From Planctomycetales bacterium 10988 (GTDB taxonomy: Bacteria > Planctomycetota > Planctomycetia > Pirellulales > Pb10988): 64,000 nt of DNA. The translations under genes and the position numbers were made by a program. Positions 17,424 through 27,400 of the stretch are shown one piece after another. The number at the start of each line of letters is the position of its first letter. The first letter of the stretch is position 1. The stretch covers positions 682,001 through 746,000 of the forward strand of contig CP043547.1 in assembly GCA_009664345.1 (NCBI GenBank), in the 5' to 3' direction. The notes below the pieces were generated by a model. It ran no database searches, was not told the origin of the DNA, and saw only the letters and a list, made by a program, of their open reading frames with translations.

Positions 17424-17597
17424 ATGGGCTACACCGCCAGAGATAAACTGAATTCCATTTACCTCTCCAGCAGTCTCATTCTCGCCGGACTTTTTTCGTC
17501 ACTCTCAGGAAGTTGGCTGATGTTCCTGATCATCGCGGCAGCCATGATCACCGCCTTGGTCTTGACCAGCGACATCCGACTTACTCACAGAAGATAA
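17424..17597 (+). CDS. Small membrane protein, 57 residues
   Basis: ATG 17424 follows a CAAGGAAACCCC ribosome site and the frame ends at TAA 17595-17597. The peptide MGYTARDKLNSIYLSSSLIL continues into a hydrophobic stretch (AGLFSSLSG) and a second one (WLMFLIIAAAMITALVL), ending SDIRLTHRR. Two membrane helices with a basic end facing the cytoplasm are likely. It is the last gene of the small-gene cluster and is followed by a hairpin at 17616. Phage holins and small toxins have this shape, but the sequence gives no proof of either. Confidence 0.6.
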   Translation: MGYTARDKLNSIYLSSSLILAGLFSSLSGSWLMFLIIAAAMITALVLTSDIRLTHRR

Positions 17598-17615
17598 CCA
17601 ACCAGAACAAAAAAT

Positions 17616-17667
17616 CCCTCGTCCAATGCCAACAAGGTTCAAAACTTGTCGCGGCGTTGGGCGAGGG
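17616..17667. terminator. Hairpin at the end of the small-gene cluster
   Basis: CCCTCG at 17616-17621 pairs with CGAGGG at 17662-17667, with an inner stem CCAA/TTGG and GCC/GGC separated by single mismatches. No T-run follows on the plus strand; A residues precede it, so on the minus strand it has a short T-run and may terminate the toxin-immunity transcript. Confidence 0.55.
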
Positions 17668-17799
17668 TATTTCGTCCCCATTCCTCTACAGAACAATGAG
17701 GCCATTGTTTTAGCTATCAGCGCTATGCAATTTTGGATGTTAGGGGGGCTGCGGGAAGGAGATGAATGCCAAAGGGGTTTGGTCCTTCGAATCTGGAGG

Positions 17800-17956
17800 C
17801 ATCCTTGGGGCGTCTGCTATCGATATCGGAAGGCTCCCGCTTGTGCGGCGATCCGGGTACAAGTTATAGAACTCCCGTGAAGGGCTCTCCATTCAGCAGC
17901 GATTGGGTAGTTTTTGAATCTTCATCAAGCTCTTCGTCATGTTTTCGAAGAGGCGT
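17800..17956 (-). pseudogene. YwqK-like immunity gene, decayed fourth array copy
   Basis: The translation PLRKHDEELDEDSKTTQSLL, then NGEPFTGVL, is almost that of the gene at 18522-18983 and is followed after a TAA by LVPGSPHKREP. The bases before it, ACACCCTTCGGTATCGCC, match those before the intact copy, but the start codon has become ACG (window 17954-17956) instead of ATG. The rest of the protein is lost. It is the most distal member of the tandem array. Confidence 0.8.
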
Positions 17957-18007
17957 GGCGATACCGAAGGGTGTCATTTCGGATTTTCGGAGAAGTGGCC
18001 CTCTCTA

Positions 18008-18469
18008 CTATTCCTCGGGGTCTTCGAAACCCGGAGAGGGTTCATCCCCGCGTTCTTCACCTTCGTGGCCGTAGCAAGATCTTCGGCGTGCCAGCAAAAT
18101 TTTGTATCCATCCGAATCCTTGTCGAGCATGTAATCCTCGATCATGTTGCCTTCCCCATCCCATCGTTTTCGGCGTTTGCAAATCCCCAGTTCGATCTCG
18201 CTCTCTTCCCCAAGCTGTCCGTTTTCATGCCACTCCTTGCTGATACCATGTCCGCATCCTCCCTTATACTCCCTCAGGGATTCCAGTCTCCCCGACGGCC
18301 ACCAGCTCTTGTAGTAACCATGGGGAACCCCGTCGAGAAATTCTTGTTCCCATCGACCGGTCGAGCCGGGCATCGGGATCAAGATTCCGGTAAAAGGCTC
18401 GTCGTCCAGCAAAAGGATCATTCCCCCTTCGTCTTCATCGAGTTCTCCGTCGTGCCTTCGAAGGGTCAT
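18008..18469 (-). CDS. YwqK-like (MORN-type) immunity protein candidate, copy 3
   Basis: Start ATG 18469 (MTLRRHDGELDEDEGG) is aligned with the starts of the paralogues; the longer start at 18481 is less likely. The 153-residue protein has the pattern of YwqK antitoxins, made of short MORN-like beta repeats: FLDGVPHGYYKSWWPSGRLE, then KGGCGHGISKEWHENGQLGE, then ELGICKRRKRWDGEGNMIED. YwqK of Bacillus subtilis neutralises the YwqJ deaminase toxin, and two YwqJ-like domains lie upstream here. Its role as immunity protein is therefore inferred from family and position. The C-terminus GHEGEERGDE is shared with copies 1 and 2. Confidence 0.75.
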   Translation of the reverse strand: MTLRRHDGELDEDEGGMILLLDDEPFTGILIPMPGSTGRWEQEFLDGVPHGYYKSWWPSGRLESLREYKGGCGHGISKEWHENGQLGEESEIELGICKRRKRWDGEGNMIEDYMLDKDSDGYKILLARRRSCYGHEGEERGDEPSPGFEDPEE

Positions 18470-18521
18470 GGCGATATCCAAAAGGTGTTTTATAGGCCGT
18501 CGACGGGGAAATCCCTATCTG

Positions 18522-18983
18522 CTATTCCTCAGGGCCTTCAAAACCCGGCAAGATTTCGTCACCACGTTCTTCGCCTTCGTGGCCGTAGCAGGACTTACGA
18601 TAAGCGAGTAGAAGCCCGTGGTACTTTGAACCCTCTTCGAGAGTGTATTCTTCGATCAGGTTACCTTCTTCATCCCATCGCTTACGGTGTTTGCATATCC
18701 CAAGCTCGTACACACTCTCTTCCTCAAGGTTTCCCTTTTCGTACCACCTCTTGTAGAAGCCGTGTAAAGATCCCCACCTACTTTCTTGGAGGGATTTCGT
18801 CTGACCTGAAGGCCACCAGCTCCTAAAGTGGCCGTGCGGTAATCCGTCTTGATATTCCGACTCCCACCTGTGCGGCGATCCAGGTACTGGTACTAGGACA
18901 CCCGTGAAGGGATCTCCATCCAGCAGCAACCGGGTAGTTTCTGGATCTTCATCAAGCTCTTCGTTGTGTTTTCGAAGGGGCAT
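18522..18983 (-). CDS. YwqK-like (MORN-type) immunity protein candidate, copy 2
   Basis: This 153-residue paralogue starts MPLRKHNEELDEDPET and contains YQDGLPHGHFRSWWPSGQTK, LHGFYKRWYEKGNLEEESVY and KHRKRWDEEGNLIEEY. It is separated by about 50 bases from each neighbour. The upstream bases ACACCCTTCGGTATCGCC recur before copy 4 and, with changes, before copy 3, showing that the unit duplicated together with its leader. Differences lie mainly in the repeat faces, as expected if each copy protects against a different toxin variant. No toxin gene lies between copies 1, 2 and 3. Confidence 0.75.
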   Translation of the reverse strand: MPLRKHNEELDEDPETTRLLLDGDPFTGVLVPVPGSPHRWESEYQDGLPHGHFRSWWPSGQTKSLQESRWGSLHGFYKRWYEKGNLEEESVYELGICKHRKRWDEEGNLIEEYTLEEGSKYHGLLLAYRKSCYGHEGEERGDEILPGFEGPEE

Positions 18984-19032
18984 GGCGATACCGAAGGGTG
19001 TTTTTGGACTTTCGAAAGAATGGCTCTCTCTG

Positions 19033-19494
19033 CTATTCCTCGGGGTCTTCGAAGCCCTGGATGATTTCGTCCCCGCGTTCTTCGCCCTCGTGGCCGTAGC
19101 ACATCATACGGGACTCCAGCAGCATCTCATGCTCCCTCGATCCCTCCCCAAGCACGTAGTCTCTGACCGGGTTGCCCTCCTCGTCCCATTGTATGAGCCG
19201 TCTGCAAATCCCAAGCTCGTACTCGCCCTCTTCCTTGGGCCGTCCGCTCTCATACCATTTCTTGCTGGGGCCGTGTTGGCAACCCCATTTGAATGTCCGA
19301 AGAGATTTCATTTGCCCGGAAGGCCACCAGCTCCGGCTGAGGCCGTGAAGTATCCCATTCCGGTATTCCTGCTCCCACCGATCGGTATCGTTGGGTGATG
19401 GTATGAGGACCCCCGTGAAGGGTACCCCATCCAACATCATCTGATCGGTCTCGGGGAAATAATCGAGCTCTCCGTGGTGCCTTCGGGGGGGCAT
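19033..19494 (-). CDS. YwqK-like (MORN-type) immunity protein candidate, copy 1
   Basis: It is the first gene after the orphan toxin cassette (gap about 90 bases) and has its own ribosome site AGGAGAAGCC. The product MPPRRHHGELDYFPETDQMM continues with YRNGILHGLSRSWWPSGQMK, QHGPSKKWYESGRPKEEGEY and LIQWDEEGNPVRDY. As the direct neighbour it is the best candidate partner of the orphan deaminase at 19585. The tail CYGHEGEERGDEI is shared with the other copies. Assignment as immunity protein follows the known YwqJ/YwqK pairing. Confidence 0.78.
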   Translation of the reverse strand: MPPRRHHGELDYFPETDQMMLDGVPFTGVLIPSPNDTDRWEQEYRNGILHGLSRSWWPSGQMKSLRTFKWGCQHGPSKKWYESGRPKEEGEYELGICRRLIQWDEEGNPVRDYVLGEGSREHEMLLESRMMCYGHEGEERGDEIIQGFEDPEE

Positions 19495-19584
19495 TGGCTT
19501 CTCCTGTTGCTAGGGCTAATAAATCCTTGGGAACGGCCGGCGTTATATGGGGTTGTGTTGGCGGCGAACGGGGCCGTGCGCCCG

Positions 19585-20835
19585 CTACTTGAAGGTCTTG
19601 ACGTGATCCGTGAGCCCGACGACGACGTCCAGGAGCGATCCCTTGCAGACCTTACAACGGGCCATCGGCATTCCAACGCTATTGGCCTTGGAGTCGAGCG
19701 CTCGGACGTTGAAGATGAGGAAGTCCCCCTCAACGCTTCTAGGATCCACGTCCTTGGGCAAGTTCCGCTTGAATGCCGCCTGGCTGAGTGCGTCGTACTC
19801 GGCATGTTGCCCCACCGCTCCCACCATGGCTTTGAATGGTGGGTTGCCGGCACCGCGGTAGTCGCTGATCATCCTCTCAGCCAATCCATGAAGACCATCC
19901 CATGGGCTCCTTGCTTCGGGGTAGTTTTGGCCTAGGAAGATCTCGCCAGTGGTCCGATCCTTCAGGATCGTCAATACAGGTCCAGAGCCATCGTCCTCTC
20001 CTGATATCGGCTTCAGCTTAAGCGTCTTATCGTGCAATACGATTTCAGTTTTTCCAGTTTTCCATGCGATCATCATTTCGGCAAGTACATCTGCGGCTTT
20101 GTTCCTTAGCTCTTCGAAGATCTCTTTAAGTTCTCCCATGGGTATATTGAATTTTCTGGCAAGATCTGCCATTAATTCAGGCTTCAGCGGTGAGATCTCC
20201 TCCATCAGGTTGGCCAAAACTTTTTTGTAGGTTTCTTTTCCAATCCCAGCTCCATCTTCCCCTCGGAGGAGGAGTTCGAGTGCGGTATCGTACGCATGTT
20301 TAGCATATAATTGGAGCTTTCTGTAATCCGTCTTTGGCAACTCTTCAATTTTGTCTCTAAGCCGTCGGAGGCCTGCGAGGACCTCGGCAAGGGCCTCACT
20401 CGGGTCGGAAATTTCTCGGAGCGCGTCGGAAATTTCTTTGGCGGCTAGTTCACAGCGTGCCCCGGTTTCATTGTGGACCCAAACTCCCGACTCACCGACG
20501 AAGTAGGTGTGGGTCTCCTCGACGCAGAGGTTATAGGTGGTGAAGGTATCGCCGGGATCGGCTTTTTCCGACTCGATCTTGATGATGCGAGCGGTGCGAC
20601 CTTCGGGAAGTGAAAGCGTAGCACCGAGGGTGAGTTCCTCGGCGTCAATGAACTTCTGTTGCTCGATGACGTAGAAGGGATGATTGCCCGTCGTCGAGAG
20701 GACTTCCTCATCCCCGGAGTCGGTACGGATGGTGAGGTGGTAAAGTAAACCGGGATGAGTCGTGAAGGTGGCTAGCACCTTCTGGTAGACCGGAGTGATG
20801 TTCTCGTGGGAATCCTGTTCGTGACGGGTCAGCAC
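19585..20835 (-). CDS. Orphan Hint-YwqJ-like deaminase toxin cassette
   Basis: The frame is open from a stop at 20917-20919; the first usual start is GTG 20835, but translation is in-phase with a Hint domain from about 20910 (SFGTKVHTLEGLKNIEEIRY). This matches the giant protein from ACFPAGTMVHTLEGL onward, yet the expected nucleophile Cys is absent. The Hint domain ends ETHTYFVGESGVWVHN and is followed by a helical linker and a deaminase domain with GPVLTILKDRTTGEIFLGQN, the zinc/catalytic HAEYDAL (about 19795) and RCKVCKG (about 19655). No secretion or adhesin part is present, and no ribosome site is clear. It is best explained as a spare or displaced toxin tip that can replace the tip of the giant protein by recombination in the Hint region. 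Confidence 0.82.
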   Translation of the reverse strand: MLTRHEQDSHENITPVYQKVLATFTTHPGLLYHLTIRTDSGDEEVLSTTGNHPFYVIEQQKFIDAEELTLGATLSLPEGRTARIIKIESEKADPGDTFTTYNLCVEETHTYFVGESGVWVHNETGARCELAAKEISDALREISDPSEALAEVLAGLRRLRDKIEELPKTDYRKLQLYAKHAYDTALELLLRGEDGAGIGKETYKKVLANLMEEISPLKPELMADLARKFNIPMGELKEIFEELRNKAADVLAEMMIAWKTGKTEIVLHDKTLKLKPISGEDDGSGPVLTILKDRTTGEIFLGQNYPEARSPWDGLHGLAERMISDYRGAGNPPFKAMVGAVGQHAEYDALSQAAFKRNLPKDVDPRSVEGDFLIFNVRALDSKANSVGMPMARCKVCKGSLLDVVVGLTDHVKTFK

Positions 20836-20954
20836 GAGGTCCCCGTAGCGAATTTCCTCGATGTTTTTGAGGCCCTCAAGCGTATGGACCTTCGTACCGA
20901 ATGAAGTCTGTTGGTGTCAGGCCAATTGCTTCACACAGAGGTGGAGACATACGC

Positions 20955-21410
20955 TCATTCTTGACCGGACGCATCCTCGGGCAGAGGCGGCTGCTCCTGG
21001 GCATGCTCGATGTAGGGGGCGAGTCGCTTCCACTGCTTTTGCAGAATGCGGAGTCCTTCGGGGTCTTCCTCAACCTTGTAGTCCTCAACGAGGTTCCCCT
21101 CTTCATCCCAACGTCTACGGGTTACGTACCTTCCAACTTCAACTTCAGCCTGTTCCGCTAGCTGGCCATTCTGGTGCCAAACCTTCTGACTGCCGTGGGG
21201 AATTCCCATCAGGAAATCTTCTTCCTTCCAAAGTTTTCCGTAAGCCCAAGTCCTTGACTTTCCCCAAAGGAGTCCATCACGGTACTCCTGTTCCGAATCC
21301 AGTTCGTTGTGATGGTGGACACTTATACCGGTAAAGGGGCTGCCTTGGTAATGCTCCAGGCCGTCATCACCGGGATAGTCGAGATCGTAATCCATAACTT
21401 TTTTTTTCAT
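20955..21410 (-). CDS. YwqK-like immunity protein for the giant toxin
   Basis: ATG 21410 (MKKKVMDYDLDYPGDD) has AAAGGTAG just upstream and lies 42 bases after the stop of the giant gene, so the two are probably co-transcribed. The 151-residue product has the same repeat plan as the array copies but is clearly more divergent: YRDGLLWGKSRTWAYGKLWK, GIPHGSQKVWHQNGQLAEQA, RRRWDEEGNLVEDY. Position directly after a YwqJ-like toxin domain is typical for the immunity gene. It stops 36 bases before the start of the orphan cassette frame. Confidence 0.8.
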   Translation of the reverse strand: MKKKVMDYDLDYPGDDGLEHYQGSPFTGISVHHHNELDSEQEYRDGLLWGKSRTWAYGKLWKEEDFLMGIPHGSQKVWHQNGQLAEQAEVEVGRYVTRRRWDEEGNLVEDYKVEEDPEGLRILQKQWKRLAPYIEHAQEQPPLPEDASGQE

Positions 21411-21452
21411 AATTTCTACCTTTAAGTGTTCGATGATGTGTGAGGACAAAAC

Positions 21453-24400
21453 TCACAGAAGAAAATCGGAGAGAGCTCTCACCCCGCGAGTCAAATTTTT
21501 GCAGACCTTGCACCTCTCAATCGACATTCCCATCGAGGACGTCTCCTTGTCTTTGGTTCGTATGTTGAAGACCACAAAGTCATCAAAGTCTACCGCGTTT
21601 TGAGAGGCCCCTCTTGCCTTCAGGGCCTGGTTCAACGCATCAATCTCGGCATGGGAGCCTGCCCAGCCCGTCTTCATCGGCACATATGGCGGGTTTCCAG
21701 CCTCAATGTACTGATCCAACCTATCGTCAAGGTCATCGACAAGGTCTGGCCAAGGTGCCCCTACATAGTTTTGACCGTAGTAAAGTTTCCCTGTTTTTAG
21801 ATCCTTTAGCACGGTCAAAACCGGCCCTCTGGGAGTATAGGCAGCTTTCAACTTCTTTCCGCCTAACCCGTTGTCGACCTCTATGAACTTCTTCCCTGGG
21901 GGCTCCGTGTTCTCAACCTCCACCAACGCGGCGAACATCTCGATGGCCGCGTCTCTAAGTTCCTCGGCCAGCTCCTGACTCAGCGGGTCGGTCCATTTTG
22001 GATCCCTTTCCCGGGCGAACTTCTTCAGAAAATAGGCGTAAAGCTCTCTGTCAATTTCTCCTTTTCTTGCGAGGTCATTGATGACATCGTAGGCATCTTT
22101 AAAATAGTCTGTTACATCAGGATTTGCACTTAACTTCTTGAGATGATCAAGGATGATCTCCAATTTGGAGTCGTTAGGTCCCATGTCCCCAAACGCTTCA
22201 ACGATCCTTTCGATCGTACTCAGACAGGGAGCGCTACGAGCATTGTGTACCCAGGCACCTGCTTCCCCTACGAAAAAGGTGTGGGTTTCTTCGACACAGA
22301 GGTTGTAGGTGGTAAAGAGCTCTCCGGGAGGGGCGAACTCTCCGGATGTTTGGAGAACCCTCGCCGTGCGACCTTCCGGCAAGGAGAGGAGATCCCCGGG
22401 CCGGAGCATTTTCGCATCTACAAAGTTGAGATCCTGAATGCGATAGAAAGGATGGTTGCAGGTGGTTGTAATACGTTCTTCGACACCGGCATCCGTTTGA
22501 ATGTCGAGGTGATAGAGCTTGGCGGGATTCGTCTCAAAAGACTTGAGCACCTTGCGGTAGAGCGGGGTGGTATCCTCGTGGGTGCTGTTTTCTTTGCGGG
22601 TTAATACCAACTCTCCGGGCTGAACATCTTGGATCTCTTTCAGTCCCTCTAAAGTGTGGACCATCGTACCTGCAGGGAAGCACGCTATGGAATTTTTTAT
22701 TCTCTCGGCGGTTTCCGCCATTTCGTCTAGGTGCGGCCTTAGGTCTTCCAGCCGGTTTTTGAGCGTGGTGAAGGGGAGATCAGGCATTAGCTTTAGGGTC
22801 GTCCCGGCGATCTTCTCAAGCCAGCGGGTGACCTTGGTACCCTTGAACGCGACGAGCGCCGGAGTTGCCGTGCCTCCGGTAAGTGATTCAATCGCTAGGT
22901 CAGCGGCGACCTCGTACAGAATCATCCCGGTGATCCGTCCGGCGAGTTGGAATCGCTCGTCCTCGGTCATCTCCGTGAATTGCTGCTCGATCAGGTCCAC
23001 CAGGGCGGTGATTGTCTCGGAGGCCACGTCCAGCACGAGCCTTGTTTCGGGCGTGAGCTTGGGAGCAATCGAATCGAAATCTCCCTCCAGGATAGCCGTC
23101 GCCATCTCCGGATTGCTGGCAATCAGCTTCAGGTCTTTCAGAACAGCCTGGACGTAAGGCTGAAGATTTTCTTCGTAGAACTCGCTGTATTCTTCGTACT
23201 TATCGCTGGCGTCTTGGAAGGCTAAGTGAATGGGCGAAGAATATCCTTCGATTTCGTCGGTGAATTGGGAGAGGATGCTGTGGGTAATCCATCGTTGGGG
23301 AGAGTAGCGGTACGCGATTTCCCCGGCCTTCCAAGCAAGGTCCCCAACCAACTCGATATCCCCGTAAAGCCCGTCGTAGAAGAAGCCGACAAGCATTCCA
23401 TAATGGAAATTTCTGGCCCCATTGAAGACGCGCAGAGGATCTGAAAGGAAGTGAGCGAGCTGCAGGTTTAACTTGGCGTAGCCCTCTGCAGCCGCCCAGA
23501 GGGCATCGGGGGTAGCAATCACGACCGATTCCGCCCACGAGTAGCTTTGCGTCGCTACCGTGGTGGTCAGGTTGTAGGCTTCTCGGGAACTATCACCCAG
23601 AAATTCAAACCAGGTACGGGGGTCAGCCACGGTGGTCTCGACGACATCCGCGTAGAGGTCGACCGTGGAGAAGTCGAAGATGACGTTTTCGTGTTCCGTC
23701 CCGTGGACGTCACTTTGGGAGATGATGGGATCGGCTTCATTTAGCTCATAGCCGAAGGCAAGCCGTAAGGCAACGTTGGAGAGCAGATTTTTATAAGGAA
23801 TCTCGTCCTCATATTCTGGGTAGAATCCTCGGGTGATGGCGTCAAGGATAAAATCAGTACCTTCAGCAATGCCATTCCAGTCGGAGGGATGGTAGTCGGC
23901 AGCTTCATAACCGTAAGCGAATGAGTAATCTAACCCCAACTGCCCACCATCCGGCTGATCCGGGAAACCCAAGCCAATTGGAGGAATCATATGAAAATTG
24001 GGATCCTCCTCATCCCCTTCGGGTTGATTTTCAGCACTCCAAAAATCTCCAAAGGTACCTGTCGACCCGAAGAAATGGTAGTCAAAGTTCTGGTCAGAAA
24101 ATTCGGGGTTTTCGCTATAACTAATTTCGGATGGCACTTTGGAATACCGGTAGGCGTCGAAGTAATCAAAGCCATCGGAGGCCATACCGTCGCCGAGAGA
24201 TATGAACGTGAAGCCGTCCCCAAGAGTAATATGACCAAAGTCAGGAATGGCCAAGCTGATATTCGGATAAGCCGTTTGCTCAAACTCATCCCAGTCAGAA
24301 TTTAGGAATTGTGGATTGGCCGAAGGCTCCACATGAAGCCCACGAAACCCATAACCATCTACCACCGAGAAATGCAAATAGGTCGGAAGATCAAACTCGC

Positions 24401-27400
24401 CAACGAGGGGGGGAGAGTCGAAGATGGGGAAATAGAGTGGCGAATCGAATTCCTCGTTTGCAATGGATTGCTCGCGTTGAAGTAGATAATTGAGTTGATG
24501 ATCCCGGCTGGCATCCAAAAGATTGTGGATTTGAAAGGATTGGGCACCCGCCGCACTGACAGAGTAGTTGAGCATCGCCAACACAGAACCGGCTTCGAAC
24601 GCCTGGTTTGCGGTAGCAACACCTTGGTCTGTAAGCTCTTGCTGATCGGCTACGGCTTCTACATACTCATCGTCGATGAGGGCGGCCTCTAGCTCGTACT
24701 CGCTGAGCGCCGATTCCTGGTTTAAGGAATTCTCCAAAGCATCACGGTAAAAGGAGCTGGCATCTTTTGAGAATTCCTTCTGAATCTGGGTTCTCTGCTG
24801 CTGGAAGAGTTCTCCCTCGGCTTGCTGTAGGGCCAAAAAGTTATCAATGGCAGAATGGACACGGTTCGCATGATCGGTCATCTCTTGAGTTATCGCCAGG
24901 GTTGCTTGCCTGCTGGCTTGTAGGTCCGCCTCCAGCCAGGTGGAAAATGCCTCTTGTTCCAGCCGTGCATAATTTTGTTTGGCTCCATCAAGGGATTCGA
25001 TGCGGAGTTCATCAAGTTCAGTTAGTTTGGCCGCATAGGCATCCGAGTCGCCGATGACAAGCTCATCTTTCTCAGCCAGCTCACGTCCGGTGATGTAAGC
25101 CGCTTGAATTTCCGCTCGTTGAAGTCGATATGCTTGCTCGGCCTCCGAGACGCCTAAGATAAAATCTTTTCGCGCTTGGGAGGAGGCTCGCGAATTGTTA
25201 GCAGTCTGCCTTGCCACAAATTGGGCAAGATCTCTCTCCGAAGCAGCGGTTGAAAGGCTGCTTTGTCTCTGTGCTACCGAGGTCGCCAAAGTGTAGTCGT
25301 TACGTGTCTCTGCTATAATCAAAGCATCCGCGACCATCCGCGTTGTGATGTAGGTCGTCCATTGGTTTTTCGCATCGGCACGAGCCACCAAGGTCTCTCC
25401 CCAAGAGCTGACCGCTTCGATGGCAGCTGCGTTGTGAGCAAGGGGTAAACCGAGAATTGTCCAAGGATTTACATTGCCATCTTCAACCTTCGCCGCCAAA
25501 ACCAAAAAACCTTCTGAGACGTTTTCGACCGTGACCGAAAAACTACCATCCGATTCCGTAAGAATTGGATCGGCGAGCCCGTCTCCGTCTGGGTCGAAAC
25601 TATCGGACACCCCGTCGCCATCGACATCGATACGAATCTCAATCTGGGCTACGCTTTGGCTGCTGGCGACAATTTGTCCAAAAATATCCAGCTTTTCAGG
25701 TTCATTCGAGTTAAATGACGCCTCAAGAGATACCACCTGGTAGGAAGAGCCGGTCGAGAGAAGGGTGACTTCGCCGGAAGCGTTACCAGGATCGAGTTGT
25801 TCCCATTCCGAAACAGTATTCCCCACGATTGTTCGAGCCCGGATCGTGGTGGGCACATTTTGAGGAAATCCCTGAGGGGTGTAATAGAAGTTCCCCTCTG
25901 CGTCTGTATATGTTGATCCATCAGCCTGTCCATCTCCGTCCCAGTCGATTTCTACTTGAACAAAGATCGGAAGGGACCCGACATCGACTTGCCCTACGAT
26001 GGTCGCATCCAAAGTTTCTCCATCTGCGGGGGTGCCAGTGTCATTGAGGAGTCGTAGCACGCTAAAGGAAGCGTTTGTGGTAAGAGTCTCCTCGACCCCA
26101 TGAATTTGGATTTGGTTTGCATTTGATTGGGCCAACAGGAAGTTAGCCGATGCAGTGGTCTGCCCTACCTCCTTGAGCCCGAGAGCGGTTGACTGGGCAA
26201 CCGCGTGGGCTTCATCCAAGAATGCCAGATCCCGAGAATAATCGAAATCGATGGAAGCCAGCTTCGTTCCAAACGCCGCTTGCAGCGTAGCAAGGGACTG
26301 ACTGAGGGAGTCGGCAAAGGTCGTCCCCTCGACAAGGTAGTCTTTGCTCGCCGTTGAAGTAGCCTTTACCCAGTCTACGGCAGCACTCTGCAGCCCCTCC
26401 GTGAGTTTGACGGAGGCATCAGCCTGGCTTAGTCTAAGCTTGTTCGATGGCTCTGTGGAGGAGAAGCTGGAACCAGTAGTCCTGGCTTCGGCAGACATGG
26501 TCGCGAGGGACCTATAATATTCTAAAGATGCTTCCTCATTTTCTTGAACGAAAGTTTTCCTAGCCAAAGCGCTCGATTTAACCGATTCGAGGTCTGCTTT
26601 TGCCATTTCCGACGTGAACGCATGGAGTAGTTCCCGTTCTTGTTTGGCGTAAAGATCATTTTTAACACCTATATTCAAGGTGTGCTGCTTGGTGGCATCA
26701 GCCTGGGCAAAAATCTTTTCCTGCTGAGCCATCTGAGATTGGACCTGCAGCGCTTGGTTCAATAAAGCCTCTGCAAGCTGATGGCTTGCCCCACTTCCGG
26801 AAAAGTTTTCGAGATAGCTGGAATAGGAAGGACCTACTGAGGTAATCCAAGCAGCGTAGGCAGCCCGTCTTTCCGCTTCTGCTTCGGTATCCTCTGCGGT
26901 CAAAGCTTCAATTTCCTCCAAAGCAAGGGAGTAATGATAGCTAATTTCAGCAGAAGCTTGTTCTCGAAACAGACGTTGGGTGGTGCTCAGGCCATCGTTC
27001 GGATCCACCTCCAGTAACTTTGCCAAATAATCGACCTGGGATTGTTGAGTCCCCGTAACCCATGTAGTTTTCGCTTTGGACCTCTCGACGGCATAGGTGT
27101 ACTCGATGTCCGATTTCGATTTTCTGAGTTCTTGTTCGGCCAGGTTGATGCTCTCTGAAAAGCTCAAATCCAGATTTGCCAGGGCCGCCAGATAGGCGTG
27201 GTCGCTGTTGGCAGCCGAGAGTGCCAGGGATTCTCCGGCCTCGGCATAGGTGTTGGTGCTTTCAGAACGGTAATCCAGAATGGTGTCGATGTACTGAGTC
27301 ATCATCTCAGCTACATCCACTTTTTTCTGGGATTCTGAATATCCTCTTAGATAGTCAATAAAATTCAGTTGTGATCGTTGATAGGTCAGCCATAAGGTTG

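Noticed and set aside
17424-17597. Small membrane gene as a phage holin or type I toxin
   Set aside because: Only size and two hydrophobic segments support this; no lysis genes or antisense RNA are adjacent.
17626-18826. Plus-strand frames up to 295 residues opposite the immunity array
   Set aside because: They are antisense to three paralogous minus-strand genes whose mutual similarity is only visible in the minus-strand translation.
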